64,000 bases of DNA from Candidatus Kouleothrix ribensis (GCA_016722075.1 JADKGW010000001.1:2914001-2978000); one strand, 5' to 3'; positions 9,082 to 17,599 are shown, counted from the first letter of the stretch. Notes: generated by a model not told the origin, from the letters alone. Made by a program: numbers and translations.

Positions 9082-9897
9082 TCAGGCCGTAGGCGCTTTC
9101 TGTAGCACATAGCGCATATACTCAACCGCGCCAGTGCGAAAGTTCTCGTACAGCGGCGAGCCTCGTACCGCCGCGAACAGCTCGAACTGCTTGTGCAAAA
9201 ACGCCGGTGCCTGCTGGCGGATGAGCGCCAGCTTGCGGGCATTGTCGGCGTCGAGCGCGGCCAGCACGCCAGGTGTGATCCGCTCTTCCTCAACCAGCTG
9301 CAGCTCGGCGGTCAGCTGCGTGCGCAGCCGGCCCAGCTGCGCGCGCGGCCGGTGGTCGGTGAAGAGGAACAGGCCGCCCGGCCGCAGCACGCGCGCAACC
9401 TCGCTCACAAAACGCTCAAACGAGCCATAGCAGTGCGATGATTCGACATTCACGATCGCGTCGAACGAGCCGTCGGGCAGCGGCAGCGCCTCGGCGTCGC
9501 CCTGGCGAAACGATAGCCCCGGCACCTGGTGGTAGCTGCGGCAGAACGCCACCGCGTTCGCGGCAATGTCCATACCAGTCATTGTGCGCGGGCGCAGGTA
9601 GCGCATCACAAACGACGCGCCGCCGCCACGCCCGCAGCCGATTTCGAGCACGTCGCGCTCAGCCAGATCAGCCGCGCCGGCCACGCGCGCATACAGCTGG
9701 ATGCACAGCCGGCGTGGCTCGTCGGCCGGGGCCAGCACAAGCGCCGGCACGCCGGGGCGCGGGTCGATATAGCCGTAGTTCATGAACAGCATGTGCGCGG
9801 CTTTGTCGGCCTTGGCCAGGTACTGGTACCAGGTGCGGTTCAGAAAGCGCTTGACCTGCGGTACCTCGTAGACTGTGTCGAACAGACGTGTGAGCAT
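9082..9897 (-). CDS. Class I SAM-dependent methyltransferase (sterol/phthiotriolone-type)
   Basis: 271 residues. SAM-binding motif I is VLEIGCGRGGGASF, followed by GMDIAANAVAFC (motif after beta-2), RQGDAEALPLPDGSFDAIVNVESSHCYGSF (motif post I/II) and VARVLRPGGLFLFTDHR (motif III). An N-terminal extension of about 80 residues (YEVPQVKRFLNRTWYQYLA, MNYGY) resembles the small-molecule and lipid methyltransferases related to mycobacterial phthiotriolone methyltransferase. The acceptor is unknown. It is divergent from arsR with about 105 bp between the starts; that alone does not make it part of arsenic metabolism. Confidence 0.85.
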   Translation of the reverse strand: MLTRLFDTVYEVPQVKRFLNRTWYQYLAKADKAAHMLFMNYGYIDPRPGVPALVLAPADEPRRLCIQLYARVAGAADLAERDVLEIGCGRGGGASFVMRYLRPRTMTGMDIAANAVAFCRSYHQVPGLSFRQGDAEALPLPDGSFDAIVNVESSHCYGSFERFVSEVARVLRPGGLFLFTDHRPRAQLGRLRTQLTAELQLVEEERITPGVLAALDADNARKLALIRQQAPAFLHKQFELFAAVRGSPLYENFRTGAVEYMRYVLQKAPTA

Positions 9898-9945
9898 GGC
9901 ACCACCTTCTGATTTAAATGGTGATTATCGGTTGCAAAGAATATA

Positions 9946-9974
9946 TTGACAAGCTTCGATGTATTTGGTATACT
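9946..9974 (+). promoter_or_regulatory. arsR promoter with putative ArsR operator in the spacer
   Basis: TTGACA (9946-9951), 17-bp spacer, TATACT (9969-9974): a near-consensus sigma-70 promoter ending about 28 bp before the arsR ATG. The spacer contains TCGATGTATTTGG (9956-9968). Nearly the same 13-mer (TCGATGTAATTGG, 10458-10470) recurs before the next gene. A repressor bound there would block polymerase, as expected for ArsR autoregulation. The operator assignment is inference. Confidence 0.75.
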
Positions 9975-10002
9975 CGGGGCGTAACGTACTGGCAGAGAGC
10001 GT

Positions 10003-10371
10003 ATGAACGATCTGATCGAAATCGAAGAGCGCAAGCGCGGCGCACGCTGCTGCGACGCGGGTGATGCCGATCTGCTTGGCGCGGCCGAGGCCCAACAGCT
10101 CAGCGACGATCTGAGCATCCTGGCGCACCCCATCCGGCTACAGATCCTCGACATGCTCATGCGCCACGCCGGGCAGGTCTGCGTATGCGACCTCGAGGCC
10201 GCGCTGACGGTCAAGCAGCCAACCGTGTCGCACCACCTGAAGCTGTTGCGCGCCGCCGGCCTGATCGACTGCGAGCGCCATGGCTTGTGGGCCTACTACT
10301 TCGTGAAGCACCCGGCGCTCGGCGCACTATGCGCACGCCTCAAAGCCCGCCTGGCAATACTCAGTTTGTGA
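10003..10371 (+). CDS. arsR: ArsR/SmtB family transcriptional repressor, arsenite-responsive type
   Basis: 122 residues. Winged helix-turn-helix with ILAHPIRLQILDMLMRH (alpha-2/3), the arsenite-binding VCVCDLE motif (two Cys of the ELCVCDL type), QPTVSHHLKLLRAAGLI (recognition helix) and a GLWAYYFVKH wing. An additional CC pair lies near the N terminus (ARCCDAGDADLL), which could provide a third thiol ligand. ATG 10003 sits behind AGAGAG and directly downstream of a strong promoter. Binding of As(III) should release it from DNA and derepress the downstream arsN and arsM genes. Confidence 0.93.
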   Translation: MNDLIEIEERKRGARCCDAGDADLLGAAEAQQLSDDLSILAHPIRLQILDMLMRHAGQVCVCDLEAALTVKQPTVSHHLKLLRAAGLIDCERHGLWAYYFVKHPALGALCARLKARLAILSL

Positions 10372-10419
10372 GCTATACGCTACCGCCAGCGCTATACCCG
10401 CGCTAGAAGCAGCCCCACC

Positions 10420-10470
10420 TTGATTGGCGAATCGTATCGGAAATATATCGAAGATCGTCGATGTAATTGG
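10420..10470 (+). promoter_or_regulatory. Second putative ArsR-controlled promoter, before the double-GNAT gene
   Basis: TTGATT (10420-10425), 17-bp spacer and an AT-rich -10 candidate at 10443-10449 (ATATATC). Next come the inverted repeat ATCGA-agatcg-TCGAT (10447-10462) and TCGATGTAATTGG (10458-10470), the 13-mer shared with the arsR promoter. Suggests that both promoters answer to the same repressor. The -10 assignment is approximate. Confidence 0.55.
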
Positions 10471-10479
10471 AGTAGCGTA

Positions 10480-11412
10480 ATGATCACAATCGAAGCGGCC
10501 CAGCCGAGCGACTTGCCCGAGCTGCAGGCGCTGCTTGTGCGCAGCGATCTACCGCCCGACGGCCTGAGCGAGCACATCGGCGCCGCGCTGGTCGCGCGCG
10601 ACGACGCGCGGATCGTTGGTAGCGCCGCGCTCGAGCTGTATGGCCAGGCGGCCCTGCTGCGCTCGCTGGCGGTCGAGCCGGCGCTGCGCAGGCAGCGGCT
10701 TGGGCAGCAGCTGGTGCGCGCGGCGCTGAGCCTGGCCCGCCAGCGCGGTGTCGCCGAGATCTACCTGCTCACCACCAGCGCGGCCGAGTTCTTCCCACGT
10801 TTCGGGTTTGCGCCGATCGAGCGCGCGGGTGTCGCGCCGGCCGTGCGCCAGTCGATCGAGTTTGTGTCGGCCTGCCCGGCCAGTGCGCAGGTGCTATGGC
10901 TCGCGGTTGGGCCGGCCGGCCCAACCGGCACCCGGCCGGCCACGCCAGGCGACGCCCCGGCTATCGCCGCGATCTACAACCAGGGCATCGCCGACCGGGT
11001 CGCCACCTTCGAGACGCGCCCGCGCACACCCGACGATATTCGCGCCTGGTTCGACGGCCGCCACCCGATCGTGCTGGCCGAGCGTGGCGGCGCCGTGATC
11101 GCGTTTGCAGCGACCTCGAGCTACCGCGCGCGCGAGTGCTACGCCGGCATCGCCGAGTTCTCGGTGTATGTGGCACGCGCCGCGCGCGGCAGTGGCGCCG
11201 GGCGTGCGGCCATGGCCGCGCTAATCGACGCAGCCGCCGCCGCCGGCTTCTGGAAGCTGCTCTCGCGCGTGTTCGTCGAGAATAGCCCCAGCCGCGCGCT
11301 GCTGCGCTCGCTGGGCTTCCGCGAGGTTGGCGTGTACGAGCAGCATGGTCAGCTCGACGGCGCCTGGCGCGATGTGGTAATCGTCGAGCGACTGCTCACA
11401 CCCAAGGGCTAA
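10480..11412 (+). CDS. Two-domain GNAT acetyltransferase, ArsN2-ArsN1-like fusion
   Basis: 310 residues containing two complete GNAT folds. Domain 1 (about 1-145): ALVARDDARIVGSAAL, LRSLAVEPALRRQRLGQQLV (acetyl-CoA loop) and IYLLTTSAAEFFPRFGFAPIER, typical of ArsN2-type proteins found in ars operons. Domain 2 (about 150-310): TRPATPGDAPAIAAIYNQGI, TFETRPRTPDDIRAW, AEFSVYVARAARGSGAGRAAM and SPSRALLRSLGFREVGVYEQHGQLDGAWRDVV, typical of phosphinothricin/arsinothricin N-acetyltransferases (ArsN1). Placement between arsR and arsM supports arsenic detoxification, domain 2 probably acetylating an organoarsenical such as arsinothricin. GGAG lies seven bases before ATG 10480. The substrate of domain 1 is not known to me. 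Confidence 0.85.
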   Translation: MITIEAAQPSDLPELQALLVRSDLPPDGLSEHIGAALVARDDARIVGSAALELYGQAALLRSLAVEPALRRQRLGQQLVRAALSLARQRGVAEIYLLTTSAAEFFPRFGFAPIERAGVAPAVRQSIEFVSACPASAQVLWLAVGPAGPTGTRPATPGDAPAIAAIYNQGIADRVATFETRPRTPDDIRAWFDGRHPIVLAERGGAVIAFAATSSYRARECYAGIAEFSVYVARAARGSGAGRAAMAALIDAAAAAGFWKLLSRVFVENSPSRALLRSLGFREVGVYEQHGQLDGAWRDVVIVERLLTPKG

Positions 11413-11462
11413 TGCCAGGCCCGTATGTATTCATCCCCTAGCAACAGAAAGCAGGTACTTCC

Positions 11463-12332
11463 ATGACCAACACCACGATCACACCCGACGAGATCAAGGC
11501 CGGCGTGCGCGAGCACTATGGCAAGGCCATCCAGAGCAGCTGCTGCGGCCCGAGCAGCTCGAACGCGGGCTGCGGCGACTCGGCCGCAGGCGCGTGCTGC
11601 GCCGATACGACCAGCACCGAGCTACGGCTGTATGGTGCCGACGCGCTCGCCAGCCTGCCTGGCGATGTCGTCACCACCTCATTCGGCTGCGGCAACCCGA
11701 TCGCAATCGCCAGCCTGCAGCCCGGCGAGATCGTGCTCGACCTGGGCTCGGGCGGCGGGCTGGATGTGCTACTGGCATCCAAGCGCGTCGGCCCGGCCGG
11801 CTTTGTGTATGGGCTCGACATGACCGACGAGATGCTCGCGGTTGCCAGGCGCAACGCCGAGAAAGCCGGCGTATCGAATGTCGAGTTCATCAAGGGCGAC
11901 ATCGAGCACATCCCGCTGCCCGACCAGAGCATCACCGTGATCATCTCGAACTGCGTGGTGAATCTTTCGCCCGACAAGGGGCAGGTACTGCACGAGGCGT
12001 TTCGCGTGCTGCAGCCGGGCGGGCGGGTCGCGATCTCTGATATTGTCGTGGATGGCAGCCTGGAGGGGTTGCCGGTGAGCGAGGCGCAGATCCGCTCGGC
12101 GCTCAGCTGGGCCGGCTGCATCGCCGGCGCGCTCACGATCGACCAGTACCGCCAGCTGCTCGGCGCGGCCGGATTCGAGCAGGTAGAGGTCGATATTCGC
12201 CATCGCTACACAGTCGAGGATCTGCTGAGCGATGCGCCCGAGGTGCTGGCTAACCTCGATCGTGGGCTGGTTGAAACCCTGGTTGGGCGCTTCACCAGCA
12301 GCAGTATCAGCGCGCGCCGGCCGGCATACTAA
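11463..12332 (+). CDS. arsM: Arsenite S-adenosylmethionine methyltransferase
   Basis: 289 residues, the usual ArsM size. It starts with the EIKAGVREHYGKAIQ helix and a Cys-rich segment (SSCCGPSS, AGCGDS, GACCADT), as in ArsM enzymes with thiol relay cysteines. SAM motif I is VLDLGSGGGLDVLLASKRVG. The conserved ArsM cysteines appear in IISNCVVNLSPDK and SWAGCIAGAL. The C-terminal region (YRHLLGAAGF-like, IRHRYTVEDLL) is shorter than in algal enzymes. It converts As(III) to mono- and dimethylated species in the cytoplasm. Located 50 bp after the GNAT gene and probably co-transcribed. No ArsB or ACR3 efflux gene is visible, so methylation may be the main local detoxification route. Confidence 0.93.
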   Translation: MTNTTITPDEIKAGVREHYGKAIQSSCCGPSSSNAGCGDSAAGACCADTTSTELRLYGADALASLPGDVVTTSFGCGNPIAIASLQPGEIVLDLGSGGGLDVLLASKRVGPAGFVYGLDMTDEMLAVARRNAEKAGVSNVEFIKGDIEHIPLPDQSITVIISNCVVNLSPDKGQVLHEAFRVLQPGGRVAISDIVVDGSLEGLPVSEAQIRSALSWAGCIAGALTIDQYRQLLGAAGFEQVEVDIRHRYTVEDLLSDAPEVLANLDRGLVETLVGRFTSSSISARRPAY

Positions 12333-12466
12333 GCGGGCAGCGGGCAGGCAGGCGGCAGGCAGCGAGCAGGCAGCGGGCGGCAGCGACACTGCAACCTGCC
12401 AACCCGCGAACCTGCAACCCGCCAGCCCGCCAACCACCGCCTGCAACGAACGTCTGGAAAGCTGTA
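12333..12466. other. Low-complexity intergenic spacer between convergent genes
   Basis: Short direct repeats of GCGGGCAG/GCAGGCAG type, then CCAACCCGCGAACCTGCAACCCGCC-type repeats. The two halves are partly complementary (GCAGGC... with ...GCCTGC-like bases), so the RNA could fold and serve as a terminator for either neighbour. No gene seen. Confidence 0.4.
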
Positions 12467-14725
12467 CTAGCGCCGTGAGAGCGGCAGGTACAGCTGGTTA
12501 GGCGGCGCGGTAATCACTTTCCACAGCTTCAGCAGCTGGCGCAGCGCCTCGGGCGAGTTGGTCGGCGCGGTGTTGCCGGCCTGGTCGAACTGGCTCAGCC
12601 CGTGGCAGCTGGCGCACACGCGCACCTCGCCGGGCTGAAACGTGAGCCAGTAGCGCTCGCGCACCACCCCAACGCCCGCCGCATCGGTCAGCTGCCAGGT
12701 CATGGCGCGGCGGGCCGGCACGAACGCCGCCAGCGAGCCGTCGCCGGCCAGGGCCACGCTACCACTCGGGCCGCTCGAGGCCAGGTTAAGCATGCGCGCG
12801 GTCGAGTCGTGCATGGGCTGGGCCAGCACGCGCCGGCCGGGGCGCGGCGTATTGCTGCAACAGCCGGTCCAGCCGCGCAGCTGATCGGCCTGGAAGAACT
12901 GCGCATACGCAAGATCGTAGATCTTGCCGGGCGCGCCGGTGGTCTGCGCCGCGCCGCCGGCCACGCGCAGGTTGAACGGCTGCTGCTTGTCGAGGTCGTC
13001 GCGCCGGGTGACGTTGCGGCTCACCACCAGTGCAAGGTCGCGCTGGGCCAGGTAATTGCGCAGGTCGGCCGGGTCGACGCCGAGCTGCTGGAATACGGCC
13101 TGCTCAGGCGGCGGCAGCTGGCTGGTCAGACGCTGTGGGCGCGTGCGCACGCGCACCTCCACCGGGCTCAGCTCCCACAACGTGCCCGAGAACTGCACCA
13201 GCGTGTCGGGGTCCCAGTAGCTGATCGTCTTGACGATCCCATCGGTCAGGGGCTGGTCGGCGACCATGTATGGCCCGCTCAGCACCAGCGTCTTCAGGCG
13301 GAAGTCGTAGCGCGATGCGTTTGGGCCGCCGCCCTTGGCGTCCTCGCGCGTCTCGGCGGTATGTGCGGCGATCAGCGTGCCATTGCTCAGCGGCAGCGGG
13401 TCGCGGTAGTGGCCCGAGTGGTTCGGGCTGGGCGTGCCGCCCTCGGGGGTAGTCCCGCTGGTGTCGCGATGTGTGACATAGCCCACCGCCACGTGGTCGG
13501 CATCGGTGCTGGGCGGCGCATCGAAGCGCACCACCTGGCCGGCGGCGTGCGTGCCGAACTCAGGCGCATCGATCGCGTAGTAGCGCCCAGGGTTGGCCGG
13601 GTCTTCCTCGATCTCGAGCACATTCTCGAGCCGGTTCTGGTTGAAGCGCGCGTACTGGCCATAATACTCAACCAGGTTGGGGTCGTCGGTCAGGCTGCGT
13701 GGGATGTAGCCGTGCAGCTCGTGGCGCCCGAGGTGGTTGATCACCTCCGACTCAGTGCCGTCTTCGTTGATCTGCCAGGGGAAGAAGTGATTGAAGGCAT
13801 GCCCGGCCAGGTTGGTGCCGGCTAGCAGGTCGGTGCGCGTGCTGCGCGGCTCGGGAAACACCTCGGCGCGGCTGGCCAGGCGCGCCGCCGTCGCCGACTC
13901 GTCGGCATAGTTGAAGGTGCCGTAGGTGTTGGTGCCCAGCGCGTCGGCGTCGGCCTGCTGGTCGCGCTGCAGGTGATCCCACTGCGTAAAGATCACCCGG
14001 CCGAAGCTATCGATCGACGGCGTGAAATCGCCCGAGGGCGCCTGATTGAGCAGGCGCAAATCGCCGCTGGCCGGGTCGAGGCTCCACAGGCCGCTGTTGG
14101 TCGGCGCCAGCTCGTACTCGTCGAGCTGCGGGTATAGGTGCGCCGCACCGTTGCGCGGCCGATCCGACGTGAAGATGATCCGGTCGTCGGTGCCGTAGAT
14201 CGGGCTTATGTTATTGAAGCCGGCCGGCTGGCGCGGCACTTTGGTAATCACCGGCGTGTCGTTCAGGCCCAGCCCGCTGATCTCGTACAGCTGCCAGTAG
14301 TACGTCGCCACCTGGTACTGTTGCGTTGGCGCGCCCACCACCATGCTGAACACGGCTTTGGTGCCATCCCAGTACACGGCCGGGTCGCGCACGGCGATGG
14401 CATTCGCGCCCTGCAGCCCGGCGCTGCCATAGTTCGCCGCTGCCGTCAGGTTCTTCAGCGTGCCGTCGGGGTAGCGGATGTACAGGTCGCCGCCACGCGC
14501 AACCGACTGCATGTCGGCGTGGTGGTTGCCGAACACCGCGCCGATCGTGGTGAAATCGGCACGGATGGGCACCTGAGTGACGAACAGGATCGGGAAGGGT
14601 GTGGATGGGCCGGCCGCGGCCGCGCGCCGGGCGCCGGGGGTACTGCCAAGCGCCAGCAGCACCAGAACCAGCGCCCACACAAGCAGGCGAGTACGTGGTC
14701 GCGCGGGTGAACGTGAGGAGAGCAT
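12467..14725 (-). CDS. Secreted TolB-like beta-propeller protein with C-terminal c-heme motif (HzsA-related)
   Basis: 752 residues from ATG 14725, chosen because GAGGTG lies upstream; a GTG at 14764 would add 13 residues. A hydrophobic signal segment (LLVWALVLVLLALG) ends near AAAAGPS. The body has propeller-like repeats (GAVFGNHHADMQSV, FNNISPIYGTDDRIIFTSDRP, DFTPSIDSFGRVIFTQWDHL) and His-rich motifs (HAFNHFFPW, HELHGYIP). Near the end come a CC pair (WTGCCSNTP) and a CASCHG c-type heme-binding motif. The layout resembles the alpha subunit of anammox hydrazine synthase and related periplasmic proteins, but no hydrazine partners are present, so that function is not implied. The C terminus LYLPLSRR fits the YLPL tail of the C11 protein at 47815. 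It sits among arsenic genes without obvious link. Confidence 0.75.
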   Translation of the reverse strand: MLSSRSPARPRTRLLVWALVLVLLALGSTPGARRAAAAGPSTPFPILFVTQVPIRADFTTIGAVFGNHHADMQSVARGGDLYIRYPDGTLKNLTAAANYGSAGLQGANAIAVRDPAVYWDGTKAVFSMVVGAPTQQYQVATYYWQLYEISGLGLNDTPVITKVPRQPAGFNNISPIYGTDDRIIFTSDRPRNGAAHLYPQLDEYELAPTNSGLWSLDPASGDLRLLNQAPSGDFTPSIDSFGRVIFTQWDHLQRDQQADADALGTNTYGTFNYADESATAARLASRAEVFPEPRSTRTDLLAGTNLAGHAFNHFFPWQINEDGTESEVINHLGRHELHGYIPRSLTDDPNLVEYYGQYARFNQNRLENVLEIEEDPANPGRYYAIDAPEFGTHAAGQVVRFDAPPSTDADHVAVGYVTHRDTSGTTPEGGTPSPNHSGHYRDPLPLSNGTLIAAHTAETREDAKGGGPNASRYDFRLKTLVLSGPYMVADQPLTDGIVKTISYWDPDTLVQFSGTLWELSPVEVRVRTRPQRLTSQLPPPEQAVFQQLGVDPADLRNYLAQRDLALVVSRNVTRRDDLDKQQPFNLRVAGGAAQTTGAPGKIYDLAYAQFFQADQLRGWTGCCSNTPRPGRRVLAQPMHDSTARMLNLASSGPSGSVALAGDGSLAAFVPARRAMTWQLTDAAGVGVVRERYWLTFQPGEVRVCASCHGLSQFDQAGNTAPTNSPEALRQLLKLWKVITAPPNQLYLPLSRR

Positions 14726-14855
14726 TGGCACGATCGCACCTCGTTGATTGAATTGTGAACGCACAAGCCCAACCGTGATGTCCGGTAGGCGGCGAACAGC
14801 CTGAGTTCAATCATAGCAGGGCAATTGTGTTTGTCGAGGTACCCATTCGGGCTAT

Positions 14856-15272
14856 TTACGCGTCCCCCGCCAGCCACGCGCGCAGCTGCGCCTCAATCGC
14901 GTCGCGCACGGTCTCGAAGGCCGCCAGCCGCTCGGCGTCTGTGCCCGGCACGGCGGCCGGGTCGGGGAAGCTCCAGTGGATGCGGCGGGCCGGCCCAGGG
15001 AACATCGGGCATGTCTCGGCGGCGTTATCGCACACCGTGATCACATAGTCGAACGGCGCGGCCAGGTATCCATCGAGCGCCTTCGACCACTGGCCGCGAA
15101 TGTCGATGCCACGCCGGCGCATGGCCTCGATCGCGAATGGGTTGACCAGGGTGGCGCGTGTGCCGGCGCTAAACACCTCGTAGCGTTCGCCGGCCAGCGC
15201 GCGCAGCAGCCCCTCGGCCATCTGCGAGCGGGCCGAGTTGGCCGTACACAAGATCAGCACGCGTTCTGTCAT
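14856..15272 (-). CDS. arsC: Arsenate reductase, low-molecular-weight phosphatase (thioredoxin-coupled) type
   Basis: 138 residues. N-terminal RVLILCTANSARSQMAEGLLR contains the C-x5-R-S phosphatase loop (CTANSARS) typical of ArsC. Further on: FSAGTRATLVNPFAIEAMRRRGIDI, FDYVITVCDNAAETCPMFPGPARRIHWSFPDPA with the two redox cysteines (VCDNAAETCP). It reduces arsenate to arsenite, providing substrate for ArsM. ATG 15272 follows GAAGGGG; the longer frame upstream lacks a ribosome site. It is on the opposite strand from arsR-arsN-arsM and separated from them by the HzsA-like gene. Confidence 0.93.
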   Translation of the reverse strand: MTERVLILCTANSARSQMAEGLLRALAGERYEVFSAGTRATLVNPFAIEAMRRRGIDIRGQWSKALDGYLAAPFDYVITVCDNAAETCPMFPGPARRIHWSFPDPAAVPGTDAERLAAFETVRDAIEAQLRAWLAGDA

Positions 15273-15323
15273 TCTACCACCCCTTCTAATAGTCGCTGGC
15301 GCGCCCGGCAAGGCGGCGCCACC

Positions 15324-15920
15324 TTAGAGCAACCGCCCAGCCACGGCCCGATCGATCTGCAGCAGCTCGCAGAGGCCCGGCAGCACCATTGTACTATACA
15401 GCGCGCTCATTTGCTCGGGGCTATAGGGCCGGTCGTGCTCGAACCACCAGGCCATCAGCCCGAACAGCGCCGAAGCCGCGTGCATCAGCCCCATGCTGCG
15501 CAGCTGCTCGTCGGTGCTACCGGGCGGCACAAGGTGCTCGAGCCGCTCAGACAAGCGCGCCACCAGAAAGCGCTCGACCTGCCGCAACACCTGCTCGCCC
15601 TCACGATTGCCAAGCAGCGCACGATATTCGGCCCGGTAGCCAGTAACGTGGCGAAAAAATGCCAGGCTGAAAGGCTCGGCCGGCGTGGGTTGGCCGGGAT
15701 GCGCTTCGAACAACTTGTGCAGCCGCGCGAACCCATTCAGCAGCAGGTCGTCTTTGTCGTAGAAATGCGTGTAGAAGGTTGAGCGGCCGACATCAGCGCG
15801 CTCGAGGATATCTTGCACGGTGATATCGTCGTATGGGCGCTCGTGCATCAGCGCCAGTAGCGCATCGTTCAGCAGCTGGCGAGTTCGACGCACCCGCCGA
15901 TCGAGCTGGCCGGGCTTCAT
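15324..15920 (-). CDS. TetR/AcrR family transcriptional regulator
   Basis: 198 residues from ATG 15920, which follows AAGGA with seven bases between. N-terminal HTH: RRTRQLLNDALLALMHERPYDDITVQDILERADVGRSTFYTHFYDKDDLLLNGF, the standard TetR DNA-binding domain. The C-terminal ligand domain ends EQMSALYSTMVLPGLCELLQI, similar to regulators that have a C-terminal TetR_C33-like domain. Divergent from the methyltransferase gene at 16073; a perfect palindrome between them is the probable operator. Ligand unknown. Confidence 0.9.
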   Translation of the reverse strand: MKPGQLDRRVRRTRQLLNDALLALMHERPYDDITVQDILERADVGRSTFYTHFYDKDDLLLNGFARLHKLFEAHPGQPTPAEPFSLAFFRHVTGYRAEYRALLGNREGEQVLRQVERFLVARLSERLEHLVPPGSTDEQLRSMGLMHAASALFGLMAWWFEHDRPYSPEQMSALYSTMVLPGLCELLQIDRAVAGRLL

Positions 15921-15958
15921 GGGGCGATCCTTGCGTTTTCGCACACTATGCGCGACGC

Positions 15959-15974
15959 TGTTCGCTAACGAACA
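15959..15974. promoter_or_regulatory. Putative TetR operator
   Basis: Perfect inverted repeat TGTTCG-ctaa-CGAACA, about 40 bp upstream of the tetR start and about 100 bp before the divergent methyltransferase gene. Size and symmetry fit TetR-family operators. It lies upstream of the rightward -35 (15994), where it could control both directions. Confidence 0.7.
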
Positions 15975-15993
15975 ACACGGTGGCTACTGGTTG

Positions 15994-16022
15994 TTGATCG
16001 GCGCCGCGAGGGGTAGTATAAC
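15994..16022 (+). promoter_or_regulatory. Promoter of the divergent methyltransferase gene
   Basis: TTGATC (15994-15999), 17-bp spacer, TATAAC (16017-16022), 50 bp before the ATG. Consensus match only. Confidence 0.55.
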
Positions 16023-16072
16023 CGATATCGAAGACACTGCTTGGTGTACGGCAGCGCTTACCAGGAGGAAAT

Positions 16073-16720
16073 ATGCACCACTCGAGCCACCCGCAGCGGC
16101 CTGCTACCAGCGGTAGCGTGATCCATTGGGCGGCTGCCTACGAGCTATTGTTCGAGCGGATCTCGCGCGCCAGCGACGCGCGGATCATCGCTCTAGCCGG
16201 CATTCGGCCAGGCGACACTGTGCTGGATGTGGGATGCGGGCCAGGCAGCCTCACGCGCGCGGCCGGGCGCGCAGCCGAGCCGGGCGGTGCCGCGCACGGT
16301 ATCGACCCGGCGCCCGAGATGATCGCGCGCGCGCAACGTAACGCGCAGCGCAGCAGCACCACGCATTTTCAGGTCGGCGTGATCGAGCGGCTGCCATTCC
16401 CAGATCACACCTTCGACATCGTGCTCAGCCGGCTGATGTTTCACCACCTACCAGGCGATCTGAAGCGCCAGGGGTTAGGCGAGATCCGGCGCGTGCTGAA
16501 GCCCGGCGGCATGTGCATCACGGTCGATATCGCGCTGCGGCCGGGCGGGCTGATCAGCCAGGCGCTGGCGCACACCGTTGCGGCTGGCATGGCCCGTGTG
16601 AATGTGGCCGAGTACGCGCCGATATATGTCGCGGCCGGCTTCGACGATATTCACACCGGCCCAACCGGCGCGCGGCTGCTGGCGTATGTAAGCGGCCGCG
16701 CACCGGCCGCACAACGCTGA
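16073..16720 (+). CDS. UbiE-like class I SAM-dependent methyltransferase
   Basis: 215 residues, behind an excellent AGGAGGAA site. Motifs: AYELLFERISRASDARI, VLDVGCGPGSLTRAAG (SAM motif I), GIDPAPEMIARAQRNA, FQVGVIERLPFPDHTFDIVLSRLMFHHL and IRRVLKPGGMCITVDI. The acceptor is unknown. Because it is divergent from a TetR gene with a shared operator, it is probably induced by a small molecule that the regulator senses, perhaps one that it methylates. Ends just before a strong hairpin terminator. Confidence 0.85.
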   Translation: MHHSSHPQRPATSGSVIHWAAAYELLFERISRASDARIIALAGIRPGDTVLDVGCGPGSLTRAAGRAAEPGGAAHGIDPAPEMIARAQRNAQRSSTTHFQVGVIERLPFPDHTFDIVLSRLMFHHLPGDLKRQGLGEIRRVLKPGGMCITVDIALRPGGLISQALAHTVAAGMARVNVAEYAPIYVAAGFDDIHTGPTGARLLAYVSGRAPAAQR

Positions 16721-16739
16721 GCAAGAAGCTTCCCCAAAA

Positions 16740-16777
16740 CGCCCTGCCGCCGACACGCACATGTCGGCGGCAGGGCG
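16740..16777. terminator. Bidirectional intrinsic terminator
   Basis: Perfect 16-bp inverted repeat CGCCCTGCCGCCGACA with a 6-nt loop, between the stops of two convergent genes (methyltransferase and livF). Flanks are AAAA on one side and TGATG on the other; there is no long T-run, but the stem is very stable. Confidence 0.8.
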
Positions 16778-16806
16778 TGATGTGTACGAAATGCCTCGTG
16801 CCAGCG

Positions 16807-17520
<714 letters not shown>

Positions 17521-17563
17521 ACTACCCTCTGTTCTACGTCATCGTGTGATAGCGCATAGTGCA

Positions 17564-17599
17564 TAGTGCGTAGTGCGATGCGCCACGCACTACGCACTA
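17564..17599 (-). other. Hairpin between livG and livF
   Basis: Inverted repeat TAGTGCGTAGTGCG (17564-17577) / CGCACTACGCACTA (17586-17599) with an 8-nt loop. No T-run follows, so it is more likely an mRNA-stabilising or processing hairpin within the liv transcript than a terminator. Each arm is itself an internal 7-bp direct duplication (TAGTGCG twice). Confidence 0.7.

Noticed and set aside
12467..14725. True hydrazine synthase subunit
   Set aside because: Only a single CxxCH motif, no HzsB/HzsC partners and no anammox genes; similarity is at the level of fold and layout.
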